Source: Streptomyces sp. NBC_00490
GTDB taxonomy: Bacteria > Actinomycetota > Actinomycetes > Streptomycetales > Streptomycetaceae
Reading direction: 5' to 3'
Assembly (NCBI RefSeq): GCF_036013645.1
Contig: NZ_CP107869.1
Coordinates: 6,386,001-6,450,000 of the forward strand
Length of the DNA stretch: 64,000 nt
Part shown: positions 44,303 through 52,541 of the stretch, piece after piece
Layout of the letters: every line of letters starts with the position of its first letter
How positions within the stretch are numbered: position 1 is the first letter of the stretch
Made by a program: the position numbers and the translations under genes
Notes under the pieces: generated by a model
Database searches by the model: none
What the model was told of the DNA's origin: nothing
Seen by the model: only the letters and a program-made list of their open reading frames with translations

Positions 44303-44551
44303 TCACCAGCCGGTCAGCGGTGGAGTCGTCTCCGACGGCGGCTCCACCCAGGGCCGGGCCGTCACCGCCCACACCACGAACGCGACGCTCGCCGCGAACA
44401 TCAGGAACCACATCAGCCGCAGGGCCGCCCGTCTGCGCCGCAGCATGCGGCCGCCCCGGCGCACCACCTCGGCATGAAGCTCCGGCGGCACCGGCGGATG
44501 CGCCTGCTCCATGATGCGGCGTACGGCGGCCTCGCGTTCGGGCCGGTTCAT
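44303..44551 (-). CDS. Small single-helix membrane protein
   Basis: An 82-aa protein with a charged N-terminal half (MNRPEREAAVRRIMEQAHPP, RRGGRMLRRRRAALR), one membrane helix (MWFLMFAASVAFVVWAV) and a short outer tail. It lies 31 nt after the sigma-region-4-like gene. The layout, a small membrane protein beside a sigma-like protein, recalls sigma/anti-sigma pairs, but no zinc-binding or anti-sigma motif is seen. Confidence 0.65.
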   Translation of the reverse strand: MNRPEREAAVRRIMEQAHPPVPPELHAEVVRRGGRMLRRRRAALRLMWFLMFAASVAFVVWAVTARPWVEPPSETTPPLTGW

Positions 44552-44582
44552 GGCCGCTCCCTTCCCGGGTGGCCGTTCGCCC

Positions 44583-45086
44583 TCATGACGCCGCCACCTT
44601 CGCGCCGCCCACCGCCGGAGCGGGCCCCCGCGGGGGATGCAGCAGTGTCGCCGTCGCCCGGTCGCAGATCGTGCGGACGCGTTCCGTGGCGAGTCCGAGC
44701 AGGGCGGCCGTCTGTTCCTCGGCGACGCCCTCGTAGAGCCGCAGGACGAGGACGAGGCGCTCCTGCGGGGCCAGCGCGGCCAACGGGCTCGCGGGGTGCG
44801 GCCGGTGACCGCCCAGGCCGCCGTACTGGTGCCAGGCGCCGTGGGCGAAGCGGCTGGCCAGGTACTGGCGGGTGCGGTCGTAGGGGTCCTCGCCGCGCAG
44901 CCCGTCCCAGCACGCGTACGTGTGGGCGAGCGCCAGCGTCAACAGGCGCCGCGCGCGGGGGTTGTCGTCCGGCGCCTCCGCCGTCAGAAGCGTCGCGGCA
45001 TGCAGCAGCCGCCCGGCGGCGCCCGCGACGAACGCCTTGAACTCCCGGGCCCGGCGGGCGTCCTGGGACGCATGCCGTTGTCGCAC
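44583..45086 (-). CDS. Sigma-region-4-like protein
   Basis: A 167-aa protein. The C-terminal part LAPQERLVLVLRLYEGVAEEQTAALLGLATERVRTICDRATATL is a sigma-70 region 4 helix-turn-helix in the style of SigE-family ECF factors. The N-terminal half is helical but does not clearly show region 2 -10 recognition, so it may be a divergent ECF sigma factor or a sigma-like regulator. The small membrane gene that follows may be its partner. Confidence 0.7.
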   Translation of the reverse strand: MRQRHASQDARRAREFKAFVAGAAGRLLHAATLLTAEAPDDNPRARRLLTLALAHTYACWDGLRGEDPYDRTRQYLASRFAHGAWHQYGGLGGHRPHPASPLAALAPQERLVLVLRLYEGVAEEQTAALLGLATERVRTICDRATATLLHPPRGPAPAVGGAKVAAS

Positions 45087-45277
45087 CGCGCGCCTCCCGC
45101 CTCGAGGGGCGAACCATGAGGGAACGGGACCCGCGATACGTTCCGGATACGGAACCGTGTGCGAGTCGAGGACCCGGTCTCATATGAGGCCAGGGGTGGC
45201 CTTTCGGTCAAGGGCCGCGCACCCCTCGAGAGCCCCGCACCCGGGAAACGGGTGCGCCACGCGCGCGTGAAGGACGG

Positions 45278-45802
45278 TCAGGACGCCGACGGGGCGTCCG
45301 CGCCCGGCAGGCCCTGGGCCGCCATCCGGGAGGAGAGCGCGGTGTTGAAGCGCGTGAGGAGCGTGCAGAACGACTCGCGCTCCTCCGGTGACCAGTCGTG
45401 TGTCAGCTCGGCCATCAACTGACGCCGGGAGGAACGCACTTCCTCCAGCCGCGACAGCCCGCGCGGGGACAGCTGGAGCACCACCGCCCGGCCGTCCTCC
45501 GGGTGCGAGGTGCGCTTGACGAGCCCGGTGTCCACGAGCGGCGCCACCTGCCGGGTGACCGTCGACGAGTCGATGCCCATGCTCGCGGCGAGCGCCTTGA
45601 CGCCCATCGGGCCTTCCTTGTCGAGCCGGTTGAGCAGCAGATACGCGGCGCGGTCCATGGAGTTGCGCACCTGCCCGACTCCGCCGAGCCGGGTCTGTTC
45701 GGCACGACGGGCGAAGACCGCCACCTCGTGCTGCAGCGTGTCGAGGAGACCGGTGTCACCGACGGTCGTCATGTCCATCGACATTTCAGGTGTTGTGGGC
45801 AT
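45278..45802 (-). CDS. MarR-family transcription regulator
   Basis: A 174-aa winged-helix dimer. The fold is seen in NSMDRAAYLLLNRLDKEGPM, the recognition helix region VKALAASMGIDSSTVTRQVAPLVDTGLVKR and the wing HPEDGRAVVLQLSPRG. Such proteins answer to phenolic ligands or oxidation. It is divergent from ilvA with ~145 nt between them, which may be its control region. Confidence 0.88.
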   Translation of the reverse strand: MPTTPEMSMDMTTVGDTGLLDTLQHEVAVFARRAEQTRLGGVGQVRNSMDRAAYLLLNRLDKEGPMGVKALAASMGIDSSTVTRQVAPLVDTGLVKRTSHPEDGRAVVLQLSPRGLSRLEEVRSSRRQLMAELTHDWSPEERESFCTLLTRFNTALSSRMAAQGLPGADAPSAS

Positions 45803-45947
45803 GGCCGGGGGCTCACTTCAGATAAGGGGTGCTGGGTTGGGGGACAGGGTACGCGGCCGGAAGGCGGGCCGTACCGGCGCTGCGGAAACCGGTCTCGGAG
45901 GTTGGTCACAGCGGCCGCTTGCGCCTGTGAACTGCGATGCTTGTGTC

Positions 45948-47186
45948 ATGAGCTATGGCACGGCTGACTCCTTGCACTCCCTGCGGCCCGTCACCCTGGA
46001 CGATGTGCGCGGCGCCCGGAAGATGCTCATGGGGGTGGCACGGGTGACCGCGATGGAGGGCAGCCGGCACCTGACCCAGCTGGTGGGCTCCCCGGTGCAC
46101 TTCAAGTGCGAGAACCTCCAGCGGACGGGCTCGTTCAAGCTGCGCGGAGCGTACGTCCGGATCGCCGGGCTGCTGCCCGAGGAGCGGGCCGCCGGGGTCG
46201 TCGCCGCGAGCGCCGGCAACCACGCGCAGGGCGTCGCGCTGGCGTCGGCCCTGCTCGGTGTGCGTTCCACGGTGTTCATGCCGAAGGGCGCCCCGCTGCC
46301 GAAGATCAGCGCGACCCGGGAGTACGGCGCCGAGGTCCGGCTGCACGGGCAGGTGGTCGACGAGACGCTGGCCGCCGCGCAGGAGTACGCGGAGCAGACC
46401 GGCGCGGTGTTCATCCACCCCTTCGACCATCCCGACATCATCGCCGGTCAGGGCACGGTCGGCCTGGAGATCCTGGAGCAGTGCCCGGAGGTGCGCACGA
46501 TCGTCCTCGGCATCGGCGGCGGCGGTCTCGCGGCCGGTGTCGCGATCGCGGTGAAGTCGGTGAGGCCCGATGTGCGGATCGTCGGCGTCCAGGCCGCGGG
46601 CGCGGCCGCGTACCCGCCCTCGCTGGCGGCCGGGCGTCCGGTGTCGATCGAGAACCCGGTGACGATGGCCGACGGCATGAAGGTCGGGCGGCCCGGCGAT
46701 GTGCCGTTCGAAATCATCGGCGAGCTCGTCGACGAAGTGCGTACGGTGTCGGAGGACGAGCTGTCCGCCGCGCTGCTGCTGAGTCTGGAGCGGGCCAAGC
46801 TGGTCGTCGAGCCGGCCGGGGCGAGCCCGATCGCGGCACTGCTGAGCGACCCCGGTGCCTTCGAGGGGCCGGTCGTGGCGGTGCTGTCCGGCGGCAACGT
46901 CGACCCGGTGCTCCTGCAACGCGTGCTGCGCCACGGTATGTCCGCGCAGGGTCGCTATCTGGCCGTACGGCTCAGGCTGACGGACCGGCCGGGCGCCCTC
47001 GCGACACTTCTCGGGGCGTTGTCAGTGGTGGACGCTAACGTCCTGGACGTGAGTCACGTACGGACCGATCCACGGCTCGGGCTCACGGAGGCGGAGGTGG
47101 AGCTGCACCTGGAGACGAAGGGTCCGGAGCACTGCGTCGAGGTCGGCCAGGCCCTGCGGGACGCGGGCTACACGGTCATCGACTGA
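45948..47186 (+). CDS. ilvA: Threonine ammonia-lyase (threonine dehydratase)
   Basis: A 412-aa PLP enzyme that turns L-threonine into 2-oxobutanoate, the entry to isoleucine synthesis. The PLP Lys is in ENLQRTGSFKLRGAY; the phosphate loop is GIGGGGLAAG. Residues ~330-412 form one ACT-type regulatory domain (LRLTDRPGALATLLGALSVVDANVLDVSH), so it is the short-regulated form. ATG 45948 is chosen for its MSYGTADSL head. Confidence 0.92.
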   Translation: MSYGTADSLHSLRPVTLDDVRGARKMLMGVARVTAMEGSRHLTQLVGSPVHFKCENLQRTGSFKLRGAYVRIAGLLPEERAAGVVAASAGNHAQGVALASALLGVRSTVFMPKGAPLPKISATREYGAEVRLHGQVVDETLAAAQEYAEQTGAVFIHPFDHPDIIAGQGTVGLEILEQCPEVRTIVLGIGGGGLAAGVAIAVKSVRPDVRIVGVQAAGAAAYPPSLAAGRPVSIENPVTMADGMKVGRPGDVPFEIIGELVDEVRTVSEDELSAALLLSLERAKLVVEPAGASPIAALLSDPGAFEGPVVAVLSGGNVDPVLLQRVLRHGMSAQGRYLAVRLRLTDRPGALATLLGALSVVDANVLDVSHVRTDPRLGLTEAEVELHLETKGPEHCVEVGQALRDAGYTVID

Positions 47187-47380
47187 GCCGCCGGAACACC
47201 GGACTCCCAGCTCAGGAGCTTCTTCATCACTCGTTCGAGTAAGTCCATTGAGGGACGCGATACATCGCGTTATGGTGTGTCTCGTGGCTGGATCGCCGCC
47301 ACTGTGCCGCCACCCATCAGGCGGAGCAAAACGTACAATCCTAGGCTTTTCGAAGAATCCCCGACGACGTGGAGACTCAT

Positions 47381-48409
47381 ATGCCAGGCGCCATCTATGC
47401 CGAAGGCCTGGTGAAGACCTTCGGTGACGTAAGGGCTCTGGACGGCGTCGACCTCGACGTGCCGGAAGGCACCGTCCTGGGCCTGCTCGGGCCGAACGGC
47501 GCGGGCAAGACGACGACCGTCCGCTGTCTGACGACCCTGCTGCGACCCGACAGCGGCAAGGCGGTCGTCGCGGGCCTCGACGTGCTCAAGCATCCCAACG
47601 AGGTGCGGCGCTCGATCGGTCTGTCCGGCCAGTTCGCCGCCGTCGACGAGTATCTGACCGGCCGCGAGAACCTCCAGATGGTCGGCCAGCTCTACCAGAT
47701 GAAGGCCAAGGACGCGAAGGTCCGGGCCGGTGAACTGCTCGACCAGTTCCACCTCGCGGACGCCGCCGACCGCCCCGCGAAGACCTACTCCGGAGGCATG
47801 CGCCGCCGCCTCGACCTCGCGGCCGCCCTGGTCGTCTCCCCGCCCGTGATGTTCATGGACGAACCGACGACCGGCCTCGACCCGCGCAACCGCCAGCAGC
47901 TGTGGGAGGTCATCAAGCAGCTCGTCTCCGGCGGTACGACCCTGCTGCTGACCACGCAGTACCTCGAGGAAGCCGACCACCTCGCGCACGACATCGCGGT
48001 CGTCGACCAGGGCCGCGTCATCGCCCGCGGCACCTCCGACCAGCTCAAGGCCCGCACCGGCGGCGAGCGCGTCGAGGTCGTGGTGCACGAGCGCGAGCAC
48101 ATCCCGACCGCCCGGGACGTGCTCGCCGGCTTCGGCAAGGGCGAGACCACCGTCGAGGACCACACCCGCAAGCTCACCGTGCCCGTCACCGGCGGCGCGA
48201 AGCTCCTCGCCGAGGTCATCCGCGAACTCGACGTGCGCGGCATCGAGATAGACGACATCGGCCTGCGCCGCCCCACCCTCGACGATGTCTTCCTCTCCCT
48301 GACCGGCCACCACGCGGAGGCCGAGACCGAGGAGAACGGTGCCGCCACTGCGAGCGGTGCCGCCAAGGATGCCAAGGACCGGGGCCACAAGAAGGAGGCC
48401 GGCCAGTGA
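47381..48409 (+). CDS. DrrA-type ABC transporter ATP-binding protein
   Basis: A 342-aa ATPase of the DrrA drug-export group. Walker A GPNGAGKTTTVRCL, the signature YSGGMRRRLDLAAAL, Walker B VMFMDEPTTGLDPRNR and the switch LLLTTQYLEEADHLA are intact. The C-terminal ~90 residues hold the DrrA-type extension (LRRPTLDDVFLSLTGHHAE), then a charged tail. GGAGACTCAT precedes ATG 47381. It is cotranscribed with the permease at 48456, now a chimera. Substrate unknown. Confidence 0.92.
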   Translation: MPGAIYAEGLVKTFGDVRALDGVDLDVPEGTVLGLLGPNGAGKTTTVRCLTTLLRPDSGKAVVAGLDVLKHPNEVRRSIGLSGQFAAVDEYLTGRENLQMVGQLYQMKAKDAKVRAGELLDQFHLADAADRPAKTYSGGMRRRLDLAAALVVSPPVMFMDEPTTGLDPRNRQQLWEVIKQLVSGGTTLLLTTQYLEEADHLAHDIAVVDQGRVIARGTSDQLKARTGGERVEVVVHEREHIPTARDVLAGFGKGETTVEDHTRKLTVPVTGGAKLLAEVIRELDVRGIEIDDIGLRRPTLDDVFLSLTGHHAEAETEENGAATASGAAKDAKDRGHKKEAGQ

Positions 48410-48459
48410 GCGCCGTCACCGACCTGCACGTGAGCGCCCGGAAGGAGCAGGTCGCATGA
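48406..48459 (+). CDS. 17-codon linking reading frame
   Basis: A GTG at 48406 overlaps the ATPase stop (GTGA) and opens MSAVTDLHVSARKEQVA, whose TGA overlaps the permease ATG (ATGA). It holds the permease ribosome site. It may act only to couple translation of the two genes, or be a former permease N-terminus in another frame. Confidence 0.3.
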   Translation: MSAVTDLHVSARKEQVA

Positions 48460-49262
48460 GTGCCACGACTGACGCCCTGGTCATCGCCCGCAGGAACTTG
48501 ATTCGCATGACCAGGATTCCCGAAATGATCCTGTTTGGCGTCATTCAGCCCGTGATGTTCGTGGTCCTCTTCACGTACGTCTTCGGTGGCTCGATGAGCG
48601 TCGGAGGGTCTACCGATCCGGACGTCTACACCAACTTCCTGATGGCCGGGATCTTCGCCCAGACGGTGACGTTCGCGACCGCGGGATCGGCGGCCGGCAT
48701 CGCGGACGACATGCAGAAGGGGCTCGTCGATCGCTTCCGCTCCCTGCCGATGGCTCGCGGTGCGGTACTCACTGGCCGGACCGTCGCCGATCTCGCGCAG
48801 ACGTGCATCACGTTGCTTGTCCTGGCGATCGTGGCGCTGCTCGTGGGCTGGCGTACCGGCTCGGCGGAGCCGACCAATGCGGGTCGGGTGCTGGCGGCCT
48901 TTGGCCTTCTGCTTCTTCTCGGCTATGCCTTCACGTGGATCGGTGCTCTGATCGGGCTCTCGGTCAGCACTCCGGAGGCGGCCACCTCGGGCGGGATCAT
49001 CTGGCTGTTCCCGGTGACGTTCATCTCGAACGCCTTCGTCGACTCCTCGCAGATGACGCCCTGGCTTCGGCACATCGCCGACTGGAACCCGTTCAGCGCC
49101 ACGGTCCAGGCCTCCCGCGTGCTCTTCGGCAACCCGGGGGTCTCGACCTCCGACGCCTGGCCCATGCAGCACCCGGTGTGGGCGTCGCTGATCTGGTCCG
49201 TGCTGATCGTCGCGATCTTCCGGACTCTGGCAGTACAGAAGTACCGCTCGGCGGACGGCTGA
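48456..49262 (+). CDS. DrrB-type ABC-2 permease, chimeric gene
   Basis: A 268-aa ABC-2 permease with six helices. It has the head MSATTDALVIARRNLIRMTR, the family loop GLVDRFRSLPMARGAVLTGRT and the end LFRTLAVQKYRS-like FRTLAVQKYRSADG. GGAAGGAG precedes ATG 48456. Only codons 1-60 are native: from TTCCTGATGGCCGG (48636-48649) onward the gene comes from the integrated element. A second, native 3' part is stranded at 52528-53142. The full frame and all helices are kept, so the exporter should still work. Third-position GC is visibly lower in the imported part. Confidence 0.9.
   Translation: MSATTDALVIARRNLIRMTRIPEMILFGVIQPVMFVVLFTYVFGGSMSVGGSTDPDVYTNFLMAGIFAQTVTFATAGSAAGIADDMQKGLVDRFRSLPMARGAVLTGRTVADLAQTCITLLVLAIVALLVGWRTGSAEPTNAGRVLAAFGLLLLLGYAFTWIGALIGLSVSTPEAATSGGIIWLFPVTFISNAFVDSSQMTPWLRHIADWNPFSATVQASRVLFGNPGVSTSDAWPMQHPVWASLIWSVLIVAIFRTLAVQKYRSADG
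48636..48649 (+). other. Left attachment core (attL)
   Basis: TTCCTGATGGCCGG, in frame as codons 61-65 of the permease gene. The sequence to the left is native, that to the right imported. Confidence 0.75.
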
Positions 49263-49276
49263 CGACCTCCCAGAAC

Positions 49277-49301
49277 GGCCCCCATCCAACGGATGGGGGC
49301 C
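49277..49301 (+). terminator. Hairpin terminator after the chimeric permease
   Basis: GGCCCCCATCC pairs with GGATGGGGGCC over a 3-nt loop, 15 nt after the stop. It belongs to the imported segment. Confidence 0.8.
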
Positions 49302-49841
49302 TGCTTCATGTTCGAGCTGACTCAGGCGGACTGCCAGTAAGTGAAGCCGAGTGACGTAAGGCCCCCGGACGGGCATAGACGATCCGAGGCGCCTTCGACC
49401 TCGGTTTGCAGGAGCTGGTAGGCAGCCCCGGTGGCTGGCCTCCAGTGCATGGCGCGAGCCGCAGCACAAGTCCCAGCCCTTGGCCGCGCATCCGTGCGCG
49501 GCGTACGAACTACTGCGAGGAGGCAGCCCTGTCGGCTTGCCTCTGCGCCACGCACGCCTATTCCTGGCGGGGGTACGCAGACGCCCCCGACCGCGAATCG
49601 ACCTGGGGCGCCCGCCTCTTGAGTCACAAGATTCACACAGTGCGGCGCCGGTTGTGCGGCGCCGCACTGTCACACTTCGACGCCGGTGAGCTCGACCAGC
49701 ACCTGATGACACGTTTGGCGGTGCCTGCCTGGTAGCTGGCCTGAATGGCGAGGGATCGGGTCTGTTCCAGGGGCCTGTCCTGCGGCGGCGCCTCTACGGG
49801 GAGAAAGGCGTCGTTCTGGTCGATCCCACTGGTCACTGAGA

Positions 49842-50130
49842 ATGATCGCCTCCTTCGCCCCCTCAGCGAGCTGGCCCAGCAAGGCCCGGGTCTGGAGGCC
49901 GGCGAGTTCGGCAGCGTAGTACGGGCGGGAACAGGCGAGGCCATCGTCCGGGTTCCGCCAGAAGTACATCAGGGTCTCGTCGTCGTAGTGCTCGCCCTTG
50001 TTGTTGGGTTTCTCGGGCGAGATGTTCTGCTCCGTCCGGCGCCGAATCGTGCTCTTGTGGGGCCGAGAAGGTTGCTGATCGCGCCGTACTTCCAGTCGAG
50101 GCCGAACCGAATGACGACTGCCCCGTTCAT
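49842..50130 (-). pseudogene. Possible frameshifted gene remnant
   Basis: From ATG 50130 the minus strand reads MNGAVVIRFGLDWKYGAISN and LLGPTRARFGAG. A shift of frame then continues NISPEKPNNKGEHYDDETLM, YFWRNPDDGLACSRPYYAAE and LAGLQTRALLGQLAEGAKEA. The composition is protein-like on both sides of the shift. I do not recognise the family, and the call rests on sequence texture alone. Confidence 0.25.
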
Positions 50131-50470
50131 TCAGGTGGAGCTCGATATTTCGGCTCCGATCACACCTTGGGTGCTGTTCTGCTCGCCGCTGGAATTGCGG
50201 CACACCTTGCCGTAAATCTCGAATTCGTGCGCGAAGCGATGAACGGACAGAGGCGGGGTGAATAGGCTGCCGTATGAAGAAGCAACCGCATCCTGGCGAA
50301 TTGGTTTCTCGATGGTGCACTGTTGAGTGTAGTGATCGCGAAGAATAGCGGCTGGCTGATCTCCTATTTGGCCGCCTGCTCCAGTATGCATAAGAACAGG
50401 GGCAGTTGCTGCGGACAGCCCGCCAAGTGGCACGTAAAGCGGCTATCCTGACGAGACATCACCACATGGA

Positions 50471-50540
50471 GGTCCCAGGGGGTTGCCGCCCCCTGGGACC
50501 AGGCCAGTCAAGGACTGGCCTGCCAGTCACGGAGGGACTG
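50471..50540 (+). promoter_or_regulatory. Structured leader of the recombinase gene
   Basis: Stem 1: GGTCCCAGGGGG/CCCCCTGGGACC (50471-50500). Stem 2: AGGCCAGTC/GACTGGCCT (50501-50521). Stem 3: CAGTC/GACTG (50524-50539), with the ribosome site GGAGGG in its loop. CCAGTC/GACTGG repeats allow alternative pairings, so translation of the recombinase could be controlled. Confidence 0.5.
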
Positions 50541-50542
50541 AC

Positions 50543-52534
50543 ATGGGGAAGAGTACCGTCATGCGTGGGCATCGGACCGCTCGCGGCGTGATGCGGGTAG
50601 CCATCTATCTTCGCGTATCGACTGCGAAACAGGTTGAAGGATACGGTCTCGATACGCAGGAAAAGCAATGCAAGAAATGGCTCGACTGCAAGGTCGGCCC
50701 TGGTAAGTACGAGATCCACAAGACTTACGTCGATGGTGGGGAGTCAGGGAAGAAGGACTCCAGGCCCGATCTCGACGATATGACAGAGGCCATCGAAAAG
50801 GGCTTCATCGATCTCGTTGTGTTTGGCAAGTTGGATCGCATCGGACGAACTATGGAGGACATCCACCTCTGGGTGTTCAACGCCACCAAGCATCACAAGA
50901 TCAGGGTCGCTACGGCAGATGGTCGCCTGGACAGTGACGACGAACTGTTTGGCGCCATGGTCAGCCTGCTGTCGTACATGGCGGAGCTGGAACACACCCT
51001 CATCCTTGAGCGAACCATGGGTGGCCGTGATCAGAAGGTGGCTGCCGGCGGCTGGCCTCTTGGTCAACCCCCATACGGCGTGAGTCTCAACGGCAAGGGC
51101 AGCAAAGCGATTCCCGTCCTTTGCGAGGACGAAGTGCGTGTGATCAGCATCGCCGCGAATCTGATCGTGGACCTTGGCTACTCGCGCGACGAGGCTGCCG
51201 AGCACCTGAACACCCTTGGTATCCGGACCCGTAAGGGCCTGCCGTGGACCGGCACAAATCTGGCTAGGCGTCTCAACTCCACTGCGCTTGACGGGTACGT
51301 GGAGTTCCGTATTGAGCGCGCGGCTGAGGACGACGACGAGGAGACCTTCGAGATCTTCCGGATCGAGGTTCCCCGTCCGATCAGCGATCCGAAGCGAGTG
51401 GAAGCTCTCCGCGCGGCCCTCAACCGGCGCTCGTTCAAGAAGAGGAACCTCACTCACTACCTGTTCACCGGTCGACTGCACGCGGTGTGCGGCGGCTACT
51501 ACACGGGAGCGAAGCCTGTCGACTCTCCCATTGGTTACTACCGGTGCATGGGCAAGCGGCTAGGGCTGAAGTGTGGGTGTGCGGAGCTCCCGGCACCCGA
51601 CGTTGACAAGGCCATCTGGGCTGAGGTTGAGACCCTGCTGTCGGCCGTGAACAAGTTCAGGGCACTTGCCGCCAAGTGGTTGGGAGCGATCCCGGCGCGC
51701 GCCGAGACGTATCGGCGGCGTCTCGCTGAGCTGGACGCACAGATCGAGAAGAAGAGGGCCAGCCGCAAGGGCCGGCTCCTCGCCAAGCTCACTCAGCTCT
51801 TCGAAGACGAGATGGGCGACTCCGCGGGTGACAGCATCGATGAGGACACCATTCGGGAGGTGAAACAGGCCCTTCGAGCCAATGAAAACGAACTCGTCGA
51901 AGAGCGTGACCGTATGGCTCGCTGGCTAAGGGAGGCCGAAGAGCAGCAGCAGCGTGCGGACGAGATCGTTGCCCTAGTGGAGGAACGGGCAACCGAAATG
52001 GGTTCCTTCACGGCTGCGCAGCGTCGAGACCTGCTTGACCTGCTGGACGTTCGCGTACACGTGACCGGCAAGGGGCAGTCGCACCGGAAGGGAGTCGTCG
52101 AACCCCTCACAGAGTGGCACAGGGCGACGGGCACGCTGGTGCCTCTCAAGATCAGCGATGCGGAGTGGGAGACGGTTGGTGCCGTGCTTCCAGACTCTCG
52201 CCAGAACTGGACGCCCAAGCGGGAGATGTTCGAAGCGATCTTGTGGAAGCTGCGGACTGCTGCGCGGTGGAGCGATGTGGTGGTGTCCGGGAACTCCTGG
52301 AGCGCTGTCAGACGGCGCGCCGAAGTCTGGCGCACCACGGGCGCCTGGGCGTCGGCCATGGAAGCTCTGAAGGACGCGGACGGGGTTCTCGTGCCACCGC
52401 TCATGGTCCTGCCGCCCATGGAAGTCTGGGGCAGTATCGATCCGAGGTTCGCGGCACTGGGCCTGGAGACCTGCGAGGGTGATGGGGAGGCCTGCAACCA
52501 GAACCACGCCCACTCGTCTACCGCGAGTTCCTGA
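50543..52534 (+). CDS. Large serine recombinase with C-terminal DUF4096-like domain
   Basis: A 663-aa site-specific integrase. The resolvase domain starts at VMRVAIYLRVSTAKQ with catalytic Ser26, followed by the Arg-rich active region (LDRIGRTMEDI). The recombinase domain spans ~190-300 (GYSRDEAAEHLNTLGIRTRKG), then a zinc ribbon with Cys in HAVCGGYY, YRCMG and KCGCAE, and a coiled coil to ~530. The last part (ISDAEWETVGAVLP, EAILWKLRTAARWSDV, RAEVWRTTGAWASAMEAL) looks like the DUF4096 domain of IS5-type transposases, an odd fusion. GGAGGG supports ATG 50543. The stop TGA lies inside the attR core. Confidence 0.92.
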   Translation: MGKSTVMRGHRTARGVMRVAIYLRVSTAKQVEGYGLDTQEKQCKKWLDCKVGPGKYEIHKTYVDGGESGKKDSRPDLDDMTEAIEKGFIDLVVFGKLDRIGRTMEDIHLWVFNATKHHKIRVATADGRLDSDDELFGAMVSLLSYMAELEHTLILERTMGGRDQKVAAGGWPLGQPPYGVSLNGKGSKAIPVLCEDEVRVISIAANLIVDLGYSRDEAAEHLNTLGIRTRKGLPWTGTNLARRLNSTALDGYVEFRIERAAEDDDEETFEIFRIEVPRPISDPKRVEALRAALNRRSFKKRNLTHYLFTGRLHAVCGGYYTGAKPVDSPIGYYRCMGKRLGLKCGCAELPAPDVDKAIWAEVETLLSAVNKFRALAAKWLGAIPARAETYRRRLAELDAQIEKKRASRKGRLLAKLTQLFEDEMGDSAGDSIDEDTIREVKQALRANENELVEERDRMARWLREAEEQQQRADEIVALVEERATEMGSFTAAQRRDLLDLLDVRVHVTGKGQSHRKGVVEPLTEWHRATGTLVPLKISDAEWETVGAVLPDSRQNWTPKREMFEAILWKLRTAARWSDVVVSGNSWSAVRRRAEVWRTTGAWASAMEALKDADGVLVPPLMVLPPMEVWGSIDPRFAALGLETCEGDGEACNQNHAHSSTASS

Positions 52535-52541
52535 TGGCCGG
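52528..52541 (+). other. Right attachment core (attR)
   Basis: TTCCTGATGGCCGG again. It contains the recombinase stop codon and opens the stranded native permease end. Confidence 0.75.

Larger units (their letters stand above)
49302..50542. other. Mostly non-coding interior of the serine-recombinase element
   Basis: No intact gene is supported. Notable parts are a perfect 14-bp-stem hairpin (ACAGTGCGGCGCCG/CGGCGCCGCACTGT, 49637-49670), a decayed frame at 49842-50130, the 16-nt motif at 50318-50333 shared with the msrA element, and three hairpins at 50471-50540 before the recombinase start. Confidence 0.5.
48636..52541. mobile_element. Serine-recombinase element that replaces a gene's 3' end
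   Basis: A 3.9-kb element bounded by the direct repeat TTCCTGATGGCCGG at 48636-48649 and 52528-52541. It contains a substitute permease 3' part with terminator, ~1.2 kb of mostly non-coding DNA, and a large serine recombinase whose stop codon lies inside the right repeat. Excision between the repeats would restore an uninterrupted permease frame. No transfer or replication genes are seen, so it is a minimal integrative unit. Confidence 0.85.

Noticed and set aside
49745..50215. 156-codon plus-strand frame in the recombinase element
   Set aside because: It has no ribosome site or known motif, and the minus strand of the same stretch reads more like protein. It is treated as non-coding.
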